Under the pieces are notes generated by a model that did not search any database, was not told where the DNA came from, and was given only the letters and a program-made list of their open reading frames with translations. 64,000 nt of DNA, taken from positions 3,100,001 to 3,164,000 of the forward strand of contig NZ_CP192292.1 of NCBI RefSeq assembly GCF_050596425.1, written 5' to 3'. The position numbers were made by a program, and so were the translations under genes. Positions within the stretch are counted from its first letter, which is position 1. The number at the start of each line of letters is the position of its first letter. Source of the stretch: G963665925 sp050596425 (GTDB lineage: Bacteria > Bacillota > Clostridia > Peptostreptococcales > Acidaminobacteraceae). Positions 34,928 to 42,538 of the stretch are shown here, in pieces.

Positions 34928-36268
34928 TCAAGATTCATTGAATAAAATCTGTGCCCGCACGCCACGCGAATCATGGTTTTCTATCTTAACAATCCAGCCA
35001 TGTGCACTTGCTATCTCCCTAACAATATGAAGACCGAATCCAAATCCCTCAGCATATTCTTTCTGATCTGCACTGGTTTTTTTTAAGCCACAGCCATAGT
35101 CTATTAGTTCAATTCCCTTTTCGTGAATATTCATCAAAATCTCCCCATTCCTACAAGATGCTTTAATGGCATTATCCATTAAGTTTCCAATAGCCTGAAA
35201 GAGTAGAATTTTATTGGCCTTTAGATGCTCGATTTTTATAGTGCTTTTCACATGTAAATTTTTATCACAAAGTTTATGTTTATACGATGAAACCAAGTCA
35301 TTCACCAAACACTTCGTGGATATATTTTCTAGCTCTATTTCGCCATTTGCCATGAGTCCATATAAAAGAGCATCACTCATTTGGCATAAACGCCTTGCCT
35401 CTGCATAAATGGATTGGGATGATGTAATAATGTCTTCTCTTGATAAAACATCCCTGCGCATCAAATCACTATATCCAATGATGGAAGTTAGAGGTGTACG
35501 CATTTCATGGCGCAAGGTGTCAATAAAATTTTGCCGAATGTCTCTTTCGTATTCCACTTTTGCATGTCTTTCTTCAAGCATAAGCATTAATTCATTGAAG
35601 GCACTTGCAAGGTCATCAAACTCAGTCACACCTTTTAAGACCACACTGGTTCGCGGTCTTGCGCACTTCACATTTTCAATTTCTACAAAAAGGTCTTGAA
35701 TGGGCTTTGACAACTGCCTTATCATAAGGAATAGGCTGAAAAATCCCAGCAAGAAAAGTCCAATATAAATAAATGTACTTTTTATAACATAGTCCATGTA
35801 AATTATATCGAGGTGACTTGTATCAACAAGTCTCACAAGGGTTAAAGGCCTTGAGAGGATTTCAAAATCCATTGATGTTTTCAAAAAAAGTTGATCCCCA
35901 TATCTTATGAACTGAGATGTCAACTCTCCACCTGACTTTTCATAACTTATTTCCAGATGCTCCAGCCCACTCGACGTGGTTCTATGAAAGAGTTCTCCAC
36001 CACTTTTAAATAAATAGAGTTGTTCTCCATCTTGAATAAAATTATCTATGAGATGTACAGACTGATTAATCCCTCTACCTGATCCCCCTGAATTTACAAC
36101 CGCCTTCTTGATTAACCAAGCAATATTTCTGGTTTGTTTTATAGCCTCTTGTCGACTATTTTGCTTTAGTCCATCAATCATAGAATGAGATCCCCAAAAG
36201 CTCAATATAGTGATGAGCATAATGAAAAAGGGGGCGATATATAAGGTAAGTTTATATTTGAGCTTCAT
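34928..36268 (-). CDS. Sensor histidine kinase
   Basis: A 446-residue membrane kinase. Two membrane helices (about 7-27 and 168-188) enclose a roughly 140-residue extracellular sensor. A HAMP linker, HisKA with phospho-His in LRHEMRTPLTSI (about 256), and a HATPase with NLMDNAIKA, DYGCGL and GFGFGLHIV follow. The kinase motifs are intact. Its start overlaps the response-regulator stop by four bases (ATGA), so translation is coupled. The stimulus is unknown; the downstream lipoprotein may contribute. Confidence 0.92.
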   Translation of the reverse strand: MKLKYKLTLYIAPFFIMLITILSFWGSHSMIDGLKQNSRQEAIKQTRNIAWLIKKAVVNSGGSGRGINQSVHLIDNFIQDGEQLYLFKSGGELFHRTTSSGLEHLEISYEKSGGELTSQFIRYGDQLFLKTSMDFEILSRPLTLVRLVDTSHLDIIYMDYVIKSTFIYIGLFLLGFFSLFLMIRQLSKPIQDLFVEIENVKCARPRTSVVLKGVTEFDDLASAFNELMLMLEERHAKVEYERDIRQNFIDTLRHEMRTPLTSIIGYSDLMRRDVLSREDIITSSQSIYAEARRLCQMSDALLYGLMANGEIELENISTKCLVNDLVSSYKHKLCDKNLHVKSTIKIEHLKANKILLFQAIGNLMDNAIKASCRNGEILMNIHEKGIELIDYGCGLKKTSADQKEYAEGFGFGLHIVREIASAHGWIVKIENHDSRGVRAQILFNES

Positions 36269-36927
36269 GATGGATCACCTGAAAAGGCATATCCCACCTT
36301 GTAAACAGTTCGAATATATGTAGAACCTATTTTTTGTCTTAGTGTGAGTATATGGGTATCAACTGTTCTTGTAGATCCATACGCCTCATAGCCCCAAATG
36401 CTTTCTAGTAAAAGTTCTCTGCTATAAGTTCTATCTGGTGTCCTTGTCAAGATTTCTAGTAGTTCAAACTCCTTTGGCGAAAGGGCAATGGGTTCATTTC
36501 TAACCATCACTTGCCTTGATTCTGTGTTCAAGCTTAGGTCTCCAAACCTACGTACTTTTGATACAAGACCCTCTGTTCTTCTAAGTATCATTTTTATTCG
36601 GGCAACCAGTTCAAGGGGTTCAAATGGTTTTACAATATAATCATCAGCCCCCATGTCTATTCCGTATATTTTCTCAGTTAAATGCCCCCTTGCTGTCAAG
36701 AACAAGAATGGGATCTTTTGCAGTTTAATATGATGGACCAGTTCATAGCCTAATCCATCTTTAAGTCCAATGTCTATGACTGCAAAATCCACACTATTTG
36801 ATTTCAAGATTGAACGTGCTTCTTTCACCCCACTTGCACAAAGTGGATGAAAACCAGTGTGTTTAAATGTCATCTGAATAAGTTGAGAGATGGAAGAATC
36901 ATCTTCAACAATTAGTATATGAGTCAT
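36265..36927 (-). CDS. OmpR/PhoB-family response regulator
   Basis: A 220-residue two-domain regulator. The receiver has the acidic pair in VEDDSS, phospho-Asp in FAVIDIGLKDG (about 52), Thr in LFLTARG and Lys in VKPFEPLEL. The winged helix (about 125-220) ends with the usual TRTVDTHILTLRQKI and VGYAFSG. ATG at 36927 with GGAGG upstream is chosen over an earlier in-frame ATG. First gene of the RR-HK-lipoprotein run. Confidence 0.95.
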   Translation of the reverse strand: MTHILIVEDDSSISQLIQMTFKHTGFHPLCASGVKEARSILKSNSVDFAVIDIGLKDGLGYELVHHIKLQKIPFLFLTARGHLTEKIYGIDMGADDYIVKPFEPLELVARIKMILRRTEGLVSKVRRFGDLSLNTESRQVMVRNEPIALSPKEFELLEILTRTPDRTYSRELLLESIWGYEAYGSTRTVDTHILTLRQKIGSTYIRTVYKVGYAFSGDPS

Positions 36928-37082
36928 GGCATACGACCTCCTCCACAACTATATTAACACTTAAATGTCAAGAACTGGTCAAAAGCTTTTTCTTGCATTC
37001 CTTCACATTTTTTTAGTCCCCCATAAATAATTTTAGTTTTTTAACCCCCTGTAAATAATTCTTGAACTTTTTATGACATGTA

Positions 37083-37111
37083 TTGCATATTCGAAAGAAC
37101 CATGATATATA
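37083..37111 (+). promoter_or_regulatory. Promoter of the hsp20 gene
   Basis: TTGCAT and TATATA with 17 bases between, just upstream of the CIRCE element. Confidence 0.5.
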
Positions 37112-37122
37112 ATAATTAGAGA

Positions 37123-37149
37123 TTAGCACTCGTTGGATTAGAGTGCTAA
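37123..37149 (+). promoter_or_regulatory. CIRCE element (HrcA operator)
   Basis: Exact inverted repeat TTAGCACTC, nine bases, GAGTGCTAA, located 35 bases upstream of the Hsp20 start. It matches the HrcA consensus perfectly. Confidence 0.95.
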
Positions 37150-37183
37150 CAAAAGATGAAAATATGAAAAGGAGTGGTGATTC

Positions 37184-37630
37184 ATGTCAGGACTCGTACC
37201 TTTCAATAGGAAAAGAAATGATTTGATGAATGCAGGTTTTGGAGATTTTCAGAATATGCTAGACGACTTTTTTTCAGACGCTTGGCCTATGAGAAGAAGT
37301 CTGGCTTCGGACACTTTTAAGATTGATGTTCAAGATATGGACGACCATTATCTAGTCGAGGCTGAAATGCCTGGAATGAACAAGGAAGACATTAAAATAT
37401 CAGCTCATGAAGGCAAACTCAACATTTCCGTTGAGAAAAAAGAGGAAAACACAGAGAACAATGGCAACTATATTCATCGAGAAAGACGCTTCTCTTCCAT
37501 GTCTCGAAATGTCTTCCTAGGGGATATGGATGATCAAGGTATTCGTGCAAAACTTGATGATGGTGTTCTCAAAATTGAGATTCAAAAGAAAATAAAGCAA
37601 GAAACGTCAAATTATATTGAAATAGAATAA
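37184..37630 (+). CDS. Hsp20/alpha-crystallin family small heat-shock protein
   Basis: A 148-residue ATP-independent holdase. The alpha-crystallin domain (about 42-145) runs from FKIDVQDMDDHYLVEAEMPGM through SVEKKEE and ERRFSSMSRNVFL to DGVLKIEIQKK; the GVL motif is present. The C-terminal IxI-like tail reads YIEIE. AAGGAG lies upstream of ATG. A perfect CIRCE operator overlaps the leader, placing it under HrcA, which is common for groESL/dnaK and less so for hsp20. Confidence 0.95.
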   Translation: MSGLVPFNRKRNDLMNAGFGDFQNMLDDFFSDAWPMRRSLASDTFKIDVQDMDDHYLVEAEMPGMNKEDIKISAHEGKLNISVEKKEENTENNGNYIHRERRFSSMSRNVFLGDMDDQGIRAKLDDGVLKIEIQKKIKQETSNYIEIE

Positions 37631-37670
37631 ACTTATTAGCATAAACTTCAAAAAAGCATTTATAAACACG

Positions 37671-37711
37671 AAAAACTTCTGGAAGTCAAATGACTTCCAG
37701 AAGTTTTTTTA
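37671..37711. terminator. Bidirectional terminator between hsp20 and the chemoreceptor gene
   Basis: Perfect stem AAAAACTTCTGGAAGTCA with its complement and a two-base loop. Seven T residues follow on plus, five on minus. Confidence 0.92.
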
Positions 37712-37766
37712 AAGAACTATTCCAACCTGAGTGCTTTGAAAACACCTGAGTATACTTATTTCTGTA

Positions 37767-40184
37767 TTAACCTGTGGCTTTATTCATTTTCATGCCTGAC
37801 TGCTTTTTATGCGTATCTGAGGTTAAGCGGAATGCTCGAATCATATTTTCAAGCACATCTGCCTGAGCGGACATTTCTTGGCTTGCAGCTGCACTCTTTT
37901 GTGCTGCCTGCACATTTGTTTGGGTTATACCTGTCACTTGTGCTATACCGTCATTGATGCCTGTAATAGCCTTTGACTGGTTCACGGATGCGGTCGCAAT
38001 CTCTTCAACAATATCTGTCGTTTCACTAATGCCCTTAACAATCCTATCGAGGGCATCAGATGTTTTATTTGCGATGGCTGTTCCATGGTCCACTTTGGAA
38101 ATAGAGCTCTCAATGAGCTCAGTTGTCTCTTTTGCAGCACTGGCACTTCTTGCAGCAAGATTACGAACTTCTTCTGCAACCACAGCAAATCCTTTACCAT
38201 GTTCTCCAGCTCGCGCAGCTTCAACGGCAGCATTAAGGGCAAGAATATTGGTCTGAAATGCAATTTCATCAATAACCTTTATGATATTTGAAATGTTTGA
38301 TGAAGACTCATTAATATCATACATGGCCCGCAGCATTTCTTTCATATAATCATTGCCTTCAATGGCAATCTCATGGGCCGTGCTATAAAGCTCGTTGGCT
38401 TTCCTAGCACTGTCTGCATTCACCGCTGTCTGCTGGGACACTTCTTCAACAGAATCCCTAATGGATTCAAGCGTGCTTGACTGCTGTGATGCTCCTTCTG
38501 AGAGCATTTGTGCTGAATCTGAAACGTGATCTGAACCCGTTGCTACTTGAATTGCAGCGTCCTTAAAATCAGTTAGCATGGTGTTCATAGATTCAATAAT
38601 TGTGTTTAGGGATGCCTTGATTTCAGTAAAATCACCCTTATATTCATTTTGAACAGATACATCCATATTACCTTCTGACATAGCCCTTAAAACACTTGAT
38701 ATTTCATCAATATATCGTCTTTGGGAGACGATGGTCTGGTTGAGGGCATTTTTAATTCTTGAATGATCCCCCTTGTATTCACCTTTGACCTGAATACGCA
38801 AGTTACCATGATTCATCTCGCTAAGCACATGGGCCGCTTCATTAATTGGCTCGACCATTGAATCGAGAGATTCATTGAATCCTTCAATTATTGTCTTCCA
38901 GAAACCATCCAGTTCTGATGTGTTTGCCCTATATGATAGATTCCCCTCTTGAGCGCTGTCAACAAGCTTTGTAACATTTTCGATAAGGAGCTGAATGGAG
39001 TGCCGTACATCTTCTAAGTCGTCTACCATTCTCCCAAAATCACCCTGATAGTCATTTTCGAAAATGTCGACCCCTTGTCCAGTGAACTGATCAATGACTT
39101 CATTCGTTCGGCTGCCTTTAGAGACAACAACTGGAACTTTCTTTCCGCTAGATAAATTTCCAATATAGTCAGATACAAATGCAATCGGAGACTCCACAGC
39201 GTCAATGAGTTCATTCAAGTGGTCGATCATGTCACGCCATCCGCCTCGGAACTTTGTGCTGTCTCCCCTATAGTTCAAGTTTCCCTTTCTGGCTTCTTTG
39301 GCTAGATCAAGGGCTTCTTCCTTCATACTTTTTAAATTATCGGTCATCCTGATATAGTTCTTATTGAGAACATCATGTTCTGAAAGGACTTCAATTTTTT
39401 CATCAAAAATGCCATCTGCTATTTTTTCTGCAACAAGAGCCTGTCTATTCATGTTGCTTATCATTTGATTAAAAGATGTGGCCAGTGTGCCAATTTCGTC
39501 CTTTGAAGCAAAGTCCATATTTTGATTCAAATCCCCCACGGATAACTTCTTAGAAATATCAGCCATCTTTTTAATAGGGTCAACAATTTGCTTTTGAACA
39601 AGACCTGTCACAATCAGCATGGTCACAACCGACAGTGTCACAACATAATACTGAAACCTTTTTATAAAAGCCAGTTTTTCTTCAGCCTGGCTTTGCAAAT
39701 CCACCACAACACTATTGGAACTTGCTAGTAGTGCGTTGTTATTTGATGAAATATACTGCGCCGCCGCCCTATCTAGGTCATTATGTACAAGTAGGGCATT
39801 GTTTCTAAAGGGTTCCCATAATTCATTGGTTTTTGATAAGTTCCCAGTCGAATCAGAAATAGCCTCAATTTCAATGAGTTCACCGCTTGTATCGGTCACA
39901 GCTCCACCATATAACATGCCTCTAAGTGTGGCATCATATAAATTTACGGCACCCATTAACTCACTTCGTGCTCTTTCTACAGATTCTTCACTGGAAACAT
40001 CCGACAATAGAATAAATGCATTCTTGCTTATTCTTTGACTCAACATCCTCTGTCGACCTGCAATGTTAATGAGAAGTGCATCATCAGACTGCATATTGAG
40101 GCCTATGAAAATAACCACCACATTGATGACAATTAAGGATAGTCCTATTAAAAATGCGCCTATTATCTTTGTTCTAACGCTCAT
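37767..40184 (-). CDS. Methyl-accepting chemotaxis protein with PilJ-type sensor and multiple HAMP domains
   Basis: An 805-residue transmembrane chemoreceptor. The first membrane helix (about 7-29) is followed by a type IV pili methyl-accepting (PilJ-N) sensor, recognised by INIAGRQRMLSQRISK. After the second helix (about 180-200) comes a HAMP domain and three or more HAMP-like repeats marked by recurring GNLNYRG, GNLSYRA, GNLRIQV and GNMDVSV. The signalling hairpin reads IDEIAFQTNILALNAAVEAARAG, with methylation helices on both sides. GGAGGG precedes ATG. It stands alone, without che genes. The PilJ sensor could report on surface contact. Confidence 0.93.
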   Translation of the reverse strand: MSVRTKIIGAFLIGLSLIVINVVVIFIGLNMQSDDALLINIAGRQRMLSQRISKNAFILLSDVSSEESVERARSELMGAVNLYDATLRGMLYGGAVTDTSGELIEIEAISDSTGNLSKTNELWEPFRNNALLVHNDLDRAAAQYISSNNNALLASSNSVVVDLQSQAEEKLAFIKRFQYYVVTLSVVTMLIVTGLVQKQIVDPIKKMADISKKLSVGDLNQNMDFASKDEIGTLATSFNQMISNMNRQALVAEKIADGIFDEKIEVLSEHDVLNKNYIRMTDNLKSMKEEALDLAKEARKGNLNYRGDSTKFRGGWRDMIDHLNELIDAVESPIAFVSDYIGNLSSGKKVPVVVSKGSRTNEVIDQFTGQGVDIFENDYQGDFGRMVDDLEDVRHSIQLLIENVTKLVDSAQEGNLSYRANTSELDGFWKTIIEGFNESLDSMVEPINEAAHVLSEMNHGNLRIQVKGEYKGDHSRIKNALNQTIVSQRRYIDEISSVLRAMSEGNMDVSVQNEYKGDFTEIKASLNTIIESMNTMLTDFKDAAIQVATGSDHVSDSAQMLSEGASQQSSTLESIRDSVEEVSQQTAVNADSARKANELYSTAHEIAIEGNDYMKEMLRAMYDINESSSNISNIIKVIDEIAFQTNILALNAAVEAARAGEHGKGFAVVAEEVRNLAARSASAAKETTELIESSISKVDHGTAIANKTSDALDRIVKGISETTDIVEEIATASVNQSKAITGINDGIAQVTGITQTNVQAAQKSAAASQEMSAQADVLENMIRAFRLTSDTHKKQSGMKMNKATG

Positions 40185-40515
40185 TGTTCACCCTCCAAAC
40201 ATATCAAATTCAAACTAAAACTTATCCTAGATTATAATTAATATCCATTTTGATTCTTACTTTCATTAATGCCCATTTCCTGTAATACAATGAAGCACTC
40301 AGGCCTTATTTATAATTCTTTAGAATTTTGGTAATTAGCTTTAGATTGTTTTACCATGCAACAATAAGAAGTGCTCACAACTTTCAGCTTAGAAAACGCC
40401 TCGTATTTTATCATCTACGAGGTGCTTAAGATCAAAGAATTTCTCATTGTTCTAATTGTCTATTCGTTTATAAACACTGAAGTCTCTGATGGTATAATCA
40501 ATTTCTAGGCAAGCA
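40185..40515. other. Intergenic region upstream of the chemoreceptor
   Basis: Minus-strand TATAAT at 40231-40236 could serve the chemoreceptor. A stem CCTCGTA / TACGAGG lies near 40398-40421. No gene is seen. Confidence 0.4.
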
Positions 40516-40550
40516 AAAAGATAGTACGCTGAAAACAGCATACTATCTTA
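40516..40550 (-). terminator. Terminator after the marR gene
   Basis: AAGATAGTACGCTG / CAGCATACTATCTT with loop AAAA and a T run on the minus strand. Confidence 0.88.
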
Positions 40551-40559
40551 GCTTACTAC

Positions 40560-41006
40560 TTATAGACCATTCATTTTTTTCAAAAGGTCAGACAGGGTTT
40601 TCTTGTCTTCATTGTTTAGGGATTTAAACACTTCTCGGAGGGCCTTTAAATGTATGGGAAAGATCTCAGAGATAAGCTTTTTGCCCGCCTCGGTTAAGGC
40701 AATGATGCTGGCCCTTCCATCATTTGGGTCCTTTGATTTTGAAATATATCCTAGTTTCTCGAGATTTTTAATGACCACTGTCATATTTCCACTTGTTGAA
40801 AGGGTCTTGTCAATGATCTCGCAGATGCGTTGATCGCCTTTGTGATAGAGGGTCTCAAGCACACCAAACTGGGCTGTGGTTAAACCATATTCAGCCAGGG
40901 TTGCATTTAAACTTTTCACATCTTTTTGGAGTGACCTGTGCAGGCCTACCACCAATTTTAAATTCAACTGATCTTGCTCATCGTAGGTGTTTTTATCTTT
41001 TATCAT
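40560..41006 (-). CDS. MarR family transcriptional regulator
   Basis: A 148-residue winged-helix regulator. The HTH region reads AQFGVLETLYHKGDQRICEIIDKTLSTSGNMTVVIKNLEKLGYISK and the wing SKDPNDGRASIIALTEAGK carries the conserved DxRxxxxxLT pattern. It is third in the yojF-bshB2-marR run, 38 bases after bshB2. A perfect palindrome directly upstream suggests autoregulation, and the thiol genes are the natural targets. Confidence 0.93.
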   Translation of the reverse strand: MIKDKNTYDEQDQLNLKLVVGLHRSLQKDVKSLNATLAEYGLTTAQFGVLETLYHKGDQRICEIIDKTLSTSGNMTVVIKNLEKLGYISKSKDPNDGRASIIALTEAGKKLISEIFPIHLKALREVFKSLNNEDKKTLSDLLKKMNGL

Positions 41007-41020
41007 ATTATTACCTTATC

Positions 41021-41030
41021 ACTAATTAGT
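41021..41030. promoter_or_regulatory. Palindrome upstream of marR
   Basis: ACTAATTAGT, perfect 10-base palindrome in the short bshB2-marR gap, of the AT-rich type bound by MarR proteins. Confidence 0.4.
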
Positions 41031-41043
41031 AACACAATCAATT

Positions 41044-41700
41044 TTATTCATTGAAATTATATATCCAGAAACGTTCCGTCTTAATGCGCTTCATAAAATC
41101 TTCTTCAGTCTCCTTCCAAGTTTTGAGAAGGTCTGGAAGTCTAAACTGGGAGCTATGAGCCTTTAAGGCCCCCATTTTTTGCTCGATATAGTCGCTAATA
41201 TTATTCACCACTTGGGGTTTTCCAAGGTCATTGGCTGTTGGAAAAGCTGTGCACAGCACAGTCGGTCTGTCCTCTGCATTCATAGACCTTACAATTCTAA
41301 TCACAGAGGCGCCGCATGCATTATGGTCTGGGTGAACGCCATAGCCTGGATAGAAGGTGAAAATAACATCTGGATTAACTTCTTCTATAACCTCTTTGAT
41401 TTTTCCATCTATATATTCATAGGGTTCAAACTCAATGGTTTTATCATGAAAACCCATAAGCCTTAAATCACTTATGCCGAGCACTTTGCAGGACGCACGA
41501 AGTTCTTTTTCTCTTGCACTTGGCAGGGTCACACGACTGGCAAAGGGAGGATTGCCTAAATTTCTTCCCATTTCTCCCAGGGTTAGACACACATAAGTCA
41601 CATGACTGCCTTCGCTTATAAGCTTTGAAAGCGTGCCCGACATCGGGAAAACCTCATCATCAGGATGGGGAAGAACAACAAGCACTTTATCCATTTTCAT
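41044..41700 (-). CDS. bshB2: PIG-L family deacetylase, BshB2-like
   Basis: A 218-residue zinc-dependent N-acetylglucosaminyl deacetylase of the LmbE/PIG-L family. The zinc/catalytic motif PHPDDE is near the N-terminus and the third zinc ligand is in GVHPDHNACG. In Bacillus, BshB2 deacetylates GlcNAc-malate in bacillithiol synthesis. The assignment to BshB2 rather than another LmbE enzyme rests on sequence pattern plus the neighbouring yojF, the same pair as B. subtilis yojF-yojG. GAGG upstream of ATG. No bshA or bshC is in the window, so a full pathway is not shown. Confidence 0.85.
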   Translation of the reverse strand: MKMDKVLVVLPHPDDEVFPMSGTLSKLISEGSHVTYVCLTLGEMGRNLGNPPFASRVTLPSAREKELRASCKVLGISDLRLMGFHDKTIEFEPYEYIDGKIKEVIEEVNPDVIFTFYPGYGVHPDHNACGASVIRIVRSMNAEDRPTVLCTAFPTANDLGKPQVVNNISDYIEQKMGALKAHSSQFRLPDLLKTWKETEEDFMKRIKTERFWIYNFNE

Positions 41701-41716
41701 AGTCTTTCCTCATTTC

Positions 41717-42061
41717 CTAAAAGGGTTCTTTACTGAGCTGAAGGGCAGCAATCAACTTGCCATCCTTGGCATTGCCTGAAAGTATCAATCTATCATTTTC
41801 TGTTTCATCCCAGTGGGTCATGCCTTCGGCGTACACCCATCCACCCTCTAGTTTAAGACCCACTCTATAAGGGCTTTCTTCAGTGATCATTCCATGCTCA
41901 AACTTGATCTTTGCGTTCTTGATAAAATTTGATGCAGGATGTACAGATTGATCTCTATGTGATGTATAGGCACCCATGGTCATTTCCATATGAATGTATA
42001 GGTCTATATTCTTAAGTGCTTCAAGTCTGGCTTGAACTTTTTCTCTATTGATTATTTCCAT
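41717..42061 (-). CDS. yojF: YojF family protein (DUF1806)
   Basis: A 114-residue soluble protein of the YojF/DUF1806 family, of unknown biochemical role, regularly found directly upstream of bshB2. Features are the HMEMTMGAYTSHRD and VHPASNFIKNAKIKF stretches and the C-terminal beta pattern. AGGAGG precedes the ATG. First gene of the three-gene operon ending with marR. Confidence 0.82.
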   Translation of the reverse strand: MEIINREKVQARLEALKNIDLYIHMEMTMGAYTSHRDQSVHPASNFIKNAKIKFEHGMITEESPYRVGLKLEGGWVYAEGMTHWDETENDRLILSGNAKDGKLIAALQLSKEPF

Positions 42062-42474
42062 TTTGCGCCTCCTTCCACTTTTTCATTCATTTTTTAATGC
42101 GTATGATCAACTTAGAAAACCATGTATTACATTTATAATGACATAAAAAATGTAATAGCGTGATCTATTAATTCTAGTGGCATTTATATCATTATATCAC
42201 TAGAAGACTGTGTTTTCATTTTCCCAAGTCTTAATACTACACTTAACTGGTGTCTCTATATATAATGATATCCTTTTTCAAAGAAAGTATCCATAATATT
42301 ATATCAATTTAACTTTTAATATGCCTAGCGGGCGTTTATTGTCAGAATTGCCTATCATTTTCATTTATGATACTATGCCTTAAAGATCCATAGAAGTATG
42401 GCAAAACAAGACAAAATTTGAAATAGTACATAGTCGGAGTGTGATTTTAACCACTTATTTTCACATTGATGATG
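42062..42474. other. Intergenic region upstream of yojF
   Basis: Very AT-rich, no gene seen. Two long-spaced inverted repeats lie near the yojF promoter: TATTACATTT / AAATGTAATA (42125-42157) and TCTAGTG / CACTAGA (about 42173-42205). They are candidate operators or transcript hairpins. Confidence 0.45.
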
Positions 42475-42525
42475 AAAAAAAGAACCATTCCTAAGATATA
42501 AATCTAATACACGGAATGGTTCTTA
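42475..42525 (-). terminator. Terminator after topB
   Basis: AAGAACCATTCC / GGAATGGTTCTT with a 21-base loop and seven T residues on the minus strand. Confidence 0.75.
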
Positions 42526-42538
42526 TTAATTTCATTTT

